Below are positions 8,660 through 16,792 of a stretch of DNA of 64,000 nucleotides, in pieces. Source of the stretch: Thalassotalea psychrophila (GTDB taxonomy: Bacteria > Pseudomonadota > Gammaproteobacteria > Enterobacterales > Alteromonadaceae). The position numbers and the translations under genes were made by a program. Numbering within the stretch: the stretch's first letter is position 1; every line of letters begins with the position of its first letter. The stretch covers positions 496,001-560,000 of the forward strand of contig NZ_CP134145.1 in the NCBI RefSeq assembly GCF_031583595.1, read 5' to 3'. The notes beneath the pieces are model-generated. The model was not told the DNA's origin. It did no database searches and saw nothing but the letters and a program-made list of their open reading frames with translations.

Positions 8660-10582
8660 TTAGAATTCCTTACTTAAGCTTAAAGTCAGACTACGACCGG
8701 TGTTATTAAAGCCAACGGCTTGTTCTTTGTCATTATCCAGAATGTTTTTTGCATGTAAGCGAAACATCAAGCTGTCAGTTGGCGTCCAGGCTGCAGATAA
8801 ATCAAGGTGGTTGTATCCTGGTAATTCAATCATTCCTGTTGGAACTGAACTGTCGTAATAATCATCATTTGCCACCAGACGACCAGTAAATGAAAGTTGC
8901 TCGGTAGCTTGGTAGTTAGCTGTCACACTGGCTTTTAATTCTGGTCGTCTCCTTAATACCACTCCGACTTCATCGATATCGACCTTATTATACGTAAATT
9001 GTCCAGAGAGGCTTAATTGCTCATTCGCTTGATAAGCTAAGTAGGCTTCAACACCTTCAGCGGTGACTTTAGAGCGATTGACATTGGTAAATGCAATCGG
9101 ATCAAAATCGACTAGGTCGGTGAAAGTGTTTTTGTAGATGCTGAACCGAGTAGTCAAATTACCAGTGAAGAAATTACTGTCAATGCTGAGGTCATAATTT
9201 TCACTTTGTTCAGGTTTCAACTCCGGATTGCCAACAAAAGGGTGCGCTACAGCGAAAAAACTAGGAAGTTTAAATCCTTCACTATATTGTGCAGATATTG
9301 TGCTCGTTGAGCTTAGTTGATAACGACTGATCAAACGAGCGGTAGTCACATCGTTTTGCTTCGTGTTGTCATGACGAATACCTAAAGTGAAATGAAGTGA
9401 TTCAAGTGGGTCAAGTCGGGCCTCAACAAAAACAGACTCGGTTTCTCTTTCCAGGGTATAGTCAGCAGGCATAGGGAAACCAAAGTCGATGATACTCTTC
9501 ATATCGCCATCCTCTTTTGCATAGGCTGCTCCTAAGGCGATAACTGCGCTTTCTGATATCCCATAGCTAGCCGTTGCACTGAGATCCAAGCGTTCATAAT
9601 TACTTATACTGTCTATTGCCGGAACACCGTCAAGTACGCCTGGTGCTATTCCTGGATTTGAAATATCTTCCTCACGCTTGGACCAGGCACTATTGAAATC
9701 CAACTTAATAGATTCACTGAGGCTATGTTGCACCTTAGCATTTACATTGGTTTGACTAAAATCACGTATTTCAGGATCACGGATCACGGCAAGACGATCA
9801 CCGCCACTATCTTCAGGGAAAGTGGCAGCTTCGCCATCTGCATAGAAAAAGCCCAAATTCCATTGGCTATCACTGTCAGCCATTGAAGCAAGGGAGGCGA
9901 TGACTTCCTGGCGCTCAAAGGCATCGCCAAAGGTGCTGTCGTCACCGTCTTGAACTGAACCAATCACGCTTAATTGGGCAATTTCAGCAAGCGCTACACC
10001 AAAGTGAACGGAGCCGCCATACATGCCATTTGAGCCAACTTTAATACTGGCTGTTCCGTTGCGCTGTTCAGAAAACTTTTTGGTTTCGATACTAATCACA
10101 CCTGCTAAGGCATCACTACCATAAACGGTTGATAAACTGCCATAAAAAACATCAACCTTGTCGATTACCGTAGGATCTATGGTACCCAGATCAAAAGCGC
10201 CCCCTCGGCTGTTCGTCGGATCGTTTACCTTGACGCCATCTATCAATATCACCACAAAGTTTGGATCGCCACCACGTACAGACAAAAAAGTTAGTCCGCC
10301 CACGCCGCCTTGTTCAAAGATATCAATTCCGGGGACGCCGGCGAGTACATCGGCAAAGCTGTTGGGTGCTAATGCTGCAATTTCTTCGGCAGAGATGGTA
10401 AATTTTGGCAGACTGGCGGTATCACTAGTATCGGGAATATGGGTGCCGGTTACGGTAAATACTTCTATGCTGCTATTGTCTGTATTAATGCTTCCTGTGT
10501 TATTAGCTGTGGCACTTAGTGCGATAGGGGAGCAAGTCAATAGGAGAGTGCCGGTTAAACGGGTAAATGATAGATATTTCAT
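8660..10582 (-). CDS. TonB-dependent outer-membrane receptor (BtuB/CirA-like size)
   Basis: A 640-residue outer-membrane receptor with a signal peptide (first ~25 residues). A TonB-box-like segment EVFTVTGT is followed by a plug domain (about 50-170) containing ADVLAGVPGIDI, LSVRGGDPNFVVILIDG and VYGSDALAGVISIET. A 22-strand-type barrel ends in the terminal Phe typical of outer-membrane proteins (SLSKEF). The size matches vitamin or siderophore-type receptors rather than the ~1000-residue carbohydrate receptors such as the one at 22804. The substrate cannot be read from sequence. No cobalamin riboswitch is apparent upstream. It lies between the GntR regulator and the DUF4386-like gene on the same strand. 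Confidence 0.92.
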   Translation of the reverse strand: MKYLSFTRLTGTLLLTCSPIALSATANNTGSINTDNSSIEVFTVTGTHIPDTSDTASLPKFTISAEEIAALAPNSFADVLAGVPGIDIFEQGGVGGLTFLSVRGGDPNFVVILIDGVKVNDPTNSRGGAFDLGTIDPTVIDKVDVFYGSLSTVYGSDALAGVISIETKKFSEQRNGTASIKVGSNGMYGGSVHFGVALAEIAQLSVIGSVQDGDDSTFGDAFERQEVIASLASMADSDSQWNLGFFYADGEAATFPEDSGGDRLAVIRDPEIRDFSQTNVNAKVQHSLSESIKLDFNSAWSKREEDISNPGIAPGVLDGVPAIDSISNYERLDLSATASYGISESAVIALGAAYAKEDGDMKSIIDFGFPMPADYTLERETESVFVEARLDPLESLHFTLGIRHDNTKQNDVTTARLISRYQLSSTSTISAQYSEGFKLPSFFAVAHPFVGNPELKPEQSENYDLSIDSNFFTGNLTTRFSIYKNTFTDLVDFDPIAFTNVNRSKVTAEGVEAYLAYQANEQLSLSGQFTYNKVDIDEVGVVLRRRPELKASVTANYQATEQLSFTGRLVANDDYYDSSVPTGMIELPGYNHLDLSAAWTPTDSLMFRLHAKNILDNDKEQAVGFNNTGRSLTLSLSKEF

Positions 10583-10714
10583 GTTCTCAAAAAGATTCCT
10601 GGAAAGTTATTTAGATTTATTTATTATTGTTATTTAGATTTATTATTATTATTTAGCAGCAGTCAAAGGCTTGAAAAACTTCGCCTTAGTCTATGCGTTT
10701 ATTTAATTAAACAT

Positions 10715-11650
10715 CTAGCTTTCTAAGCCATGAACACAACGAAGTAAGGTCGTTTCAGCAGATTGTAAATGCCTTTCCATACTCATAATTGCACCTGCGG
10801 TATTGTGGGTGACGAGGTTATTTAATATTTCTATATGCTCATTGATCGCAACAGTAAATCGTTCAAGTTCACCGGTTTTATCCCATTGATAATGATAATG
10901 ACAAACGAAAGAAACTATATCGTAAAATTGATTAGTGAAGCGATTTTTGGAATTCTGTTTGATTTTATAATGTAACGCTTTGTCTAAATCGGGGAATTCA
11001 TGATAGCGGTTTTCAATATCATCTCTAACTTCTTCATGAGCAGTAAGTAAATCTCTCAACTCCTGCCAAACCAGATCATGTTTAGGTAATTTTAATAATT
11101 CAGTAATAGCTCGCATTTCAACCATTTGTCGAAATGAAACTAGTTCACGAGCAAAATCTTCATCAAATTTCACCATTTTCCAACGACCACGTGGTATTTT
11201 TTCAATTAAACCATTGTTCGAAAATTTGATCAGAAACTCTCGAACCGTAATCGTGGTACAGTTAGAATTTTTAGCTAGACTTAACTCAGAAAATCTATCA
11301 CCAGGTAATAATTTTCCAGTATTAATAAGGCTTAGAAAATACTTTTCTATTTGAATATCTTTAGTGGAGTTTTTATCTTTAATATCAAAATAATCACCTT
11401 CAATAGGTTGGCGTAATACCACCTTATTTGCGCCATCTCTTTCTACAATGCCCTGTTCACATAAGTGTTCAACACAGGCTCTAACAGTTGTTCTACTAAT
11501 ACTTAACAACTTCGTTAGCTCAATATCATTTGCCATGATGTTTTGGTTCGCTGGCAAAGCAGATATATGCTGAAGCATCTGATTTATTGATTGCTTAAAT
11601 AGATAGGTTTTACCACTCACACTTGCTTCCTTGTTTCTTTTTAATTTCAC
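10715..11650 (-). CDS. GntR-family (FadR/FCD) transcriptional regulator with two N-terminal winged-helix segments
   Basis: A 311-residue DNA-binding regulator. Residues about 35-85 form a first GntR-like helix-turn-helix (LLSISRTTVRACVEHLCEQG). Residues about 100-160 form a second (NTGKLLPGDRFSELSLAKN then TITVREFLIKFSNNGLIEK). The C-terminal part (about 165-305) matches an FCD ligand-binding domain with the expected acidic and His positions (DLDKALHYKI, INEHIEIL, MERHLQSAE). FadR-subfamily GntR proteins commonly sense uronates or related sugar acids, as UxuR and ExuR do. The start codon appears to be GTG with a weak ribosome-binding site, so the N terminus is uncertain. It is divergent from the sulfatase operon and is the likely local regulator of this locus (inference). 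Confidence 0.85.
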   Translation of the reverse strand: MKLKRNKEASVSGKTYLFKQSINQMLQHISALPANQNIMANDIELTKLLSISRTTVRACVEHLCEQGIVERDGANKVVLRQPIEGDYFDIKDKNSTKDIQIEKYFLSLINTGKLLPGDRFSELSLAKNSNCTTITVREFLIKFSNNGLIEKIPRGRWKMVKFDEDFARELVSFRQMVEMRAITELLKLPKHDLVWQELRDLLTAHEEVRDDIENRYHEFPDLDKALHYKIKQNSKNRFTNQFYDIVSFVCHYHYQWDKTGELERFTVAINEHIEILNNLVTHNTAGAIMSMERHLQSAETTLLRCVHGLES

Positions 11651-11857
11651 TTGTTTGATATACTAAAACACTTCAGATTTGAATTTGTATGATTATATAT
11701 CAAAGTGTATTTTATATTAAATTCTACAGTGATTTTTCGATTAAAGCATAGGATTGTTGCAAATGCACTATATTTTTAATAAAAAAATACAGTTCAAATG
11801 TCTTGAAATTGACATAGCTTTACACTGTTAACGGTTGACTTGTTGAAATAGCTACGG

Positions 11858-11891
11858 TAGTGTTTATTTTTCTATATATAAATAAACACTA
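11858..11891. promoter_or_regulatory. 11-bp perfect inverted repeat between regulator and sulfatase operon
   Basis: TAGTGTTTATT (11858-11868) and AATAAACACTA (11881-11891) form perfect arms separated by 12 AT-rich bases. It lies 30 bases before the Tat-leader ORF and between the divergent GntR gene and the sulfatase run. A TTGACT at 11835-11840 would place a -10 element at the left arm. It is a good operator or hairpin candidate; binding by the GntR protein is inferred. Confidence 0.55.
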
Positions 11892-11921
11892 TGCAGTTGG
11901 CTGTTAGTCATTAGAGGGTAC

Positions 11922-12023
11922 ATGAAGAATTTTAGTCGTAGAGATTTTATCCAATTAAGTGGTGCAGGCATAGCTGCAACGGCATTTCGTGAAATTGGTC
12001 GTCGTCGCGCTCAAAAAGCCTAA
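11922..12023 (+). CDS. 33-residue orphan twin-arginine (Tat) leader peptide
   Basis: A short complete frame beginning MKNFSRRDFIQLSGAGIAAT and ending RRRAQKA then TAA. It has the Tat consensus SRRDFI and a short hydrophobic region, then stops, so no mature domain exists. A strong AGAGGG ribosome-binding site lies five bases ahead of the ATG. The GTG start of the first sulfatase follows 13 bases after its stop. It could be the remnant of a Tat-exported enzyme whose body was deleted, or a short leader that couples translation to the sulfatase. The ORF is clear; its function is unknown. Confidence 0.55.
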   Translation: MKNFSRRDFIQLSGAGIAATAFREIGRRRAQKA

Positions 12024-12036
12024 AGGAAGTGTGTAG

Positions 12037-13512
12037 GTGAATAGTTATATTAAGCTTTTTGTTCAGTGCGCTTTTCTTACCATAATAAGTTGGCCAGCAT
12101 TTGCAGTTGGTACTAGCAATAATAAGCCTAATATCATCCTTATTATGGCTGATGATCTAGGTTATGGTGATACCGGTTTTACCGGTAACAACATCATTAA
12201 AACGCCAAACCTAGATCAAATGGCGAAAGAAGGCGCCATCATGACTAATTTCCATGCTGGTGCTCCAGTATGCTCTCCAACACGTGGCACTTTTCTCACC
12301 GGCCGACATCACCATAGATACGGTATTTTTTATGCCAACGTTGGTCACCTGCCAAAAGAAGAAATTACTCTTAGCGAAATTCTTAAAGAAAATGGCTATA
12401 CCACCGGCCATTTTGGTAAGTGGCATTTAGGTACCCTCAGTAAAGAATTCTCACCTAAGGGCAAGAAACGAAAACCATTAGAAAATTTCTCTCCGCCAGC
12501 CTGGCATGGCTATGATACTTCCTTTGTTACAGAGTCAGCGATTGCACTATGGAACCCAGGACAAGGGCGCCGAGCTGTCAACAATCCGTTTTGGCAAGAT
12601 GGTGTAGCACTTGAACCGTCCGATCCCAGTTTAAAAGGGGGCGCTAGTAAAGTAGTGATGGATAGGGTTATGCCTTTTATTAAGCAAGCAGTAACAAATG
12701 AACAACCATTTTTTACTGTTATTTGGTTTCATGCGCCGCATATGGATGTGGTTGCTGGACCTAAATATTTGGCACAATATAAAGGCTATGGTGAAGCGGC
12801 ACATTATTATGGCGTGGTCACTGAAATGGATGAACAAATAGGACGTTTACGTGAAGAATTAAAGCGTTTAGGCGTTGATAAAAATACCTTAATAACTTTT
12901 ACCAGTGACAATGGCCCGGAAGGTAAAAAAGCAAAAGGCAGAACCGCCGGTGTTACCGATGGTTTAAGAGGTCGAAAACGAGATTTATATGAGGGTGGTG
13001 TTCGTGTTCCAACCCTTGCTCTATGGCCTGACAATATTGCAGCGGGCAGTGTTATTACTACTGCCGCCTCTACTTTAGATTATTTGCCTACTATTAATGA
13101 AATTATCGGCTACCAAATGCCTGATGAACGGCCGATAGATGGTGAAAGTATTTTGTCATTATTGGTCGGTGATAAAGCTAACCTTGTAGGTTCATCGCCA
13201 GTACAGCAAGTGTCTAAGCGTTCTAAAGCCATTCCTTTTTATGCCAAAGGTAAATTATCACTCCTTGATGGCGACTTTAAGTTAGTCACTAGTGTTAACA
13301 ATATCGATAAATCAGAGCTGTATAACTTAGCGACGGATCGCCGCGAAATCAACGAAATATCCGCTAAACACCCACAACAAGTTAGCATCATGACTCAATA
13401 CCTAAAAGACTTTATCGCTTCGGTAAAAGCGAGTCATCGAGGGGAAGATTACCCTAAACAAAATTTCATACCGGTTGATAGTTGGCCAAAATATAAGAAG
13501 AGTAAAATATGA
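12037..13512 (+). CDS. secreted sulfatase (formylglycine-type, S1 family)
   Basis: A 491-residue arylsulfatase-type enzyme of the alkaline phosphatase superfamily. A signal peptide ends near WPAFAVG (residue ~24). Metal-binding Asp residues are in IILIMADDLGYGD (about 33-45). The catalytic Cys79 sits in CSPTRGTFLTGR, the C-x-P-S/T-R site converted to formylglycine. Later metal and sulfate-site segments are GKWHLG and TSDNGPEG. GTG is the start, with AGGAAG seven bases ahead. It overlaps the next sulfatase gene by four bases (ATGA), so translation is coupled. It probably removes sulfate esters from oligosaccharides in the periplasm. The regiospecificity cannot be read from sequence. Confidence 0.93.
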   Translation: MNSYIKLFVQCAFLTIISWPAFAVGTSNNKPNIILIMADDLGYGDTGFTGNNIIKTPNLDQMAKEGAIMTNFHAGAPVCSPTRGTFLTGRHHHRYGIFYANVGHLPKEEITLSEILKENGYTTGHFGKWHLGTLSKEFSPKGKKRKPLENFSPPAWHGYDTSFVTESAIALWNPGQGRRAVNNPFWQDGVALEPSDPSLKGGASKVVMDRVMPFIKQAVTNEQPFFTVIWFHAPHMDVVAGPKYLAQYKGYGEAAHYYGVVTEMDEQIGRLREELKRLGVDKNTLITFTSDNGPEGKKAKGRTAGVTDGLRGRKRDLYEGGVRVPTLALWPDNIAAGSVITTAASTLDYLPTINEIIGYQMPDERPIDGESILSLLVGDKANLVGSSPVQQVSKRSKAIPFYAKGKLSLLDGDFKLVTSVNNIDKSELYNLATDRREINEISAKHPQQVSIMTQYLKDFIASVKASHRGEDYPKQNFIPVDSWPKYKKSKI

Positions 13513-15032
13513 AGATGGTTCAGCTGGTTATGGTATTTATTCTGTTTGTCAGTCATTTGGCAAATGCTATTGATGGTAAAAGTGATAAGCCACTCAATGT
13601 CTTATTTATCTTAACCGATGACCAAGCAATAGATACCATTGGCGCCCATGGCAATAATCGTATTTCAACGCCTAATATAAACAGTTTAGCTAAAAAAGGA
13701 ATGAGTTTTACCCATGTATTTAATCAAGGTTCATGGTCACCAGCCGTGTGTGCACCTTCTCGTCGGATGATAAATTCAGGTCGCCATATCTTTCATACCG
13801 GTATGGGGCCGAATAACCATAAGCAAGGTAATGATGCTAAAGACTTTAAAATGTTTGGCGAAACTTTTAAAGAAGCAGGCTATACCACCTTTATGTCGGG
13901 TAAATGGCATTTACCCATGCCGATTTTTGAACGAAGTTTTACCGAAGGAAAAGCAGTATTTAAAGGTGGCATGGCTCATTTAAAAAATGGTGGTCAATGG
14001 CAAGCTGACTATGTTGATTATAATGATAAAGCCAAAGGTGATGAAAAATATCATGCTTACAAAGGCGATAAACACAGTAGTGAAATGATTGCAGAAGCGG
14101 CGATGGACTTCTTATATCAGCAACAAGCAGCAAACAAAAAAGCCAATCCGTTTATGATGTATGTAGCTTTCTTAGCGCCTCATGATCCGCGTCAGTCACC
14201 TGATAGTTATGTTGCTCGTTACCCTGGCAATTCAATTAATTTACCGATCAGTTTTTTACCCGAACATCCCTTTGATCAAGGCGATCATTATATTCGTGAT
14301 GAAAACTTAGCGGATTTTCCCCGCACACCGGCAGTGGTAAAAGAATTTATTGGTGAGTATTATGCGATGATAGAGCACATGGACAGCCAGATTGGTCGCG
14401 TGCTTGAAGCACTTGAAGCCTCTGGTCAGGCTGATAATACCTTAATTGTTTTTACCTCTGATCATGGTTTAGCAGTGGGTAAACATGGTTTGTTAGGTAA
14501 ACAAAATCAATATGATCATAGTGTCAGAGCGCCATTTATTGTCAAAGGTCCGAATGTGCCACAAGGTAAAACGGCCAAAGGCATGTTTTATATCAGTAGT
14601 GCGTTTCCAACGGCGGTTGACATGGCAGGGCTTAAAATCCCTGAATCGGTACAAATGCCAAGTGTCGCTGCCTTAATCAGAGGCGAAAAGGTACGTGGTG
14701 ACAAAGACACTATGTTCGACAGCATCTATAGTAGTTACCGTCATTTTCAGCGTATGCTCAGAACAGATGATTATAAATTGATTTATTATCCTCATCTTAA
14801 GAAAACTCAATTATTTAATATGCAAACTGATCCTAATGAATTGGTTAATTTAGCAGACAATCCTGAACATACAAAACGCATATCAGCAATGATGGTTAAG
14901 CTTGAATCATGGAAACAAATCGTTGCAGATCCCCTAGATAATAATGATATTGAGAACAGTTTTAAAGTAATGGGTGGTGTTAAAGACAAAGACCATCGTT
15001 CGAGAGATAGGAAAAATAAAGCAAATCATTAA
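13509..15032 (+). CDS. secreted sulfatase (formylglycine-type, S1 family)
   Basis: A 507-residue sulfatase with a signal peptide ending near SHLANAIDG. Metal-site motif VLFILTDDQA is at about 31-40. Catalytic Cys81 is in CAPSRRMINSGR. A GKWHLPMP segment and FTSDHGLAVGKHG later provide the remaining active-site ligands. The body resembles iduronate/choline-sulfatase-like S1 members more than the arylsulfatase-A-like neighbour at 12037. The ATG overlaps the previous stop by four bases. The C-terminal end is basic (KDHRSRDRKNKANH). It is part of the five-gene sulfatase tandem. Substrate position is not assignable. Confidence 0.92.
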   Translation: MKMVQLVMVFILFVSHLANAIDGKSDKPLNVLFILTDDQAIDTIGAHGNNRISTPNINSLAKKGMSFTHVFNQGSWSPAVCAPSRRMINSGRHIFHTGMGPNNHKQGNDAKDFKMFGETFKEAGYTTFMSGKWHLPMPIFERSFTEGKAVFKGGMAHLKNGGQWQADYVDYNDKAKGDEKYHAYKGDKHSSEMIAEAAMDFLYQQQAANKKANPFMMYVAFLAPHDPRQSPDSYVARYPGNSINLPISFLPEHPFDQGDHYIRDENLADFPRTPAVVKEFIGEYYAMIEHMDSQIGRVLEALEASGQADNTLIVFTSDHGLAVGKHGLLGKQNQYDHSVRAPFIVKGPNVPQGKTAKGMFYISSAFPTAVDMAGLKIPESVQMPSVAALIRGEKVRGDKDTMFDSIYSSYRHFQRMLRTDDYKLIYYPHLKKTQLFNMQTDPNELVNLADNPEHTKRISAMMVKLESWKQIVADPLDNNDIENSFKVMGGVKDKDHRSRDRKNKANH

Positions 15033-15102
15033 ATCGCTAAAACAGACACTTAGATGTTAAAACCGCAATACGAACTTATAAAAATAAAAACGGAAAGTAT
15101 TT

Positions 15103-16779
15103 ATGAAAATAGATAGAGCAAAATTATTAACGGTAGCAGTTTCTTTAGGACTTACTTTAGGGTTAAGTGCGTGTAGTGAATCAGCAAACTCTACTAAAGT
15201 AGCTGCGTTAGATAGTCCTACAGCAAATACGTCAGCAAAAGAGACAATTCGCCCTAATGTTATAGTAATTCTTGCTGATGATATGCAACGCGGGGTAACA
15301 GGCTTTGAAGGCCATCCCATTATCAAAACCCCGAATATAGATAAGCTGGCTAAAAACGGCACTATCTTTAATAAAGGCTTTGCCACCAGTGCTGTTTGTA
15401 CCCCAAGTAGAACAACGCTGCTGACCGGGTTATATGAACGCCGTCATGGTATCAATTTTAACTCTAACTCTAGTATGACCGAAGATGCTTGGTCACAAAC
15501 TTATCCAATGCTTTTGAAAGAAGATGATTACTTTGTCGGTTGGGTGGGGAAAAATCATACCCCTATTGGTAAAAATGAAGCAAAGGGCTTTGGCTATAAA
15601 AGTGGCGTAATGGATACCAGTTTTGATTATTGGTATGCCAGCCATAAACATTTAAGTTTTTATCCAAAAGATAAAAAAGCACATCGTATTTTCAAAAATG
15701 CTAAAGCGGATACCCAGATAGAAATTATCGAAGAAGGCTTAGAAAACTTCATGGAGCCTAATGAAGCGTTTCAAGCAGGTTATAACTTCCTTGATAGCCG
15801 CCCTAAAGATCAACCGTTTGCCTTAATGATCAATTTCAATGTTCCTCATGCCAATAGTACCGGTTCTATGCAAATGCGCGAGAGTGATTTAGATCTTTAC
15901 AAAATCACTTACCGAGACAAGTTGAGCGAGATAACAATCCCTAAAACCTATGTTGCCGCTAAAGATATTACTACGCCGAAATTACCGTTAGCCGTGTATA
16001 ACGGTGAATATATTCGTACCTATAACTATGTTAAAACACCTGATACGTTAAAAGAACGTAAAATCAGAGAGATGCAAACAATATCTGGTATCGATAAATT
16101 ATTGGGTAAGTTAGTTCACAATTTAGAAAAACAGGGCATTGCTGATAATACTATTATTGTCTTTACCTCAGATCACGGTTTAATGCACGGAGAGTTTGGC
16201 CTTGGTGGCAAAGTACATCTTTACGATCCATCAGTGCGCATCCCGATGGTGGTTTATGATCCCAGAATGAAAAATAAAGCCGATCAAAGTAATGAACTGG
16301 TTGCTTTAGTTGATATTGCGCCAACCTTACTTGAGTTAACTAACACGCCTGTTCCTGTAGAAATGCAAGGCAAAAGCTTAAAACCGCTGATGCAAGAAAC
16401 GCAAGCTAAAGATGTTGAATGGCGTCAAGAAATTTTCTTAGAAAATATGATGACCATTCAAAATTACCCTCGTATGGAAGGCGTTAGAACCCATCAATGG
16501 AAATACGTCCGTTATTTTGATAAGCAAAAAGATGGTCTTTATGAGCCGATGAGTGTTGCCTCTATAAATGGCGAGCAGCCAATTTACGAAGAGTTGTTCG
16601 ACCTAGTCAATGATCCAGATGAAATCAATAACCTTATTAATGAACCGGCCAATCAAAAAATTGTTAAACAACTTAGAGCAAAAAATGCTGAGCTTGTAAA
16701 AGAATATCGAGGTGATAAGCCACTCAATACTCACCTTAGTGAAAAGAAAATGAAACCTATTGATATTTTGAAAGGATAA
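15103..16779 (+). CDS. lipoprotein sulfatase (formylglycine-type, S1 family)
   Basis: A 558-residue sulfatase with a lipoprotein signal (LGLSACSES, lipid-modified Cys24), so it is membrane-anchored, probably in the outer membrane. Metal-binding NVIVILADDMQRG is at about 52-64. Catalytic Cys99 is in CTPSRTTLLTGLYERRHG. FTSDHGLMHGEFGLGGK completes the active site. Only 70 bp separate it from the preceding sulfatase, and the next gene begins 13 bases after its stop (ATG at 16793), indicating one operon. The C-terminal QEIFLENM and RTHQWKYVRY segments are typical of S1 enzymes that act on carbohydrate sulfates. Confidence 0.92.
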   Translation: MKIDRAKLLTVAVSLGLTLGLSACSESANSTKVAALDSPTANTSAKETIRPNVIVILADDMQRGVTGFEGHPIIKTPNIDKLAKNGTIFNKGFATSAVCTPSRTTLLTGLYERRHGINFNSNSSMTEDAWSQTYPMLLKEDDYFVGWVGKNHTPIGKNEAKGFGYKSGVMDTSFDYWYASHKHLSFYPKDKKAHRIFKNAKADTQIEIIEEGLENFMEPNEAFQAGYNFLDSRPKDQPFALMINFNVPHANSTGSMQMRESDLDLYKITYRDKLSEITIPKTYVAAKDITTPKLPLAVYNGEYIRTYNYVKTPDTLKERKIREMQTISGIDKLLGKLVHNLEKQGIADNTIIVFTSDHGLMHGEFGLGGKVHLYDPSVRIPMVVYDPRMKNKADQSNELVALVDIAPTLLELTNTPVPVEMQGKSLKPLMQETQAKDVEWRQEIFLENMMTIQNYPRMEGVRTHQWKYVRYFDKQKDGLYEPMSVASINGEQPIYEELFDLVNDPDEINNLINEPANQKIVKQLRAKNAELVKEYRGDKPLNTHLSEKKMKPIDILKG

Positions 16780-16792
16780 TTTGGGAACAATT

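Noticed and set aside
8564..10714. Cobalamin riboswitch for the BtuB-sized receptor
   Set aside because: No B12-box or related conserved leader was seen between the receptor and the regulator gene.
11922..12036. N-terminal extension of the first sulfatase
   Set aside because: The Tat peptide ends in a TAA, and the sulfatase has its own ribosome-binding site and signal peptide.
15033..16792. Frameshift between adjacent sulfatase frames
   Set aside because: Each sulfatase has its own signal peptide, start and full set of motifs, so the tandem genes are separate.
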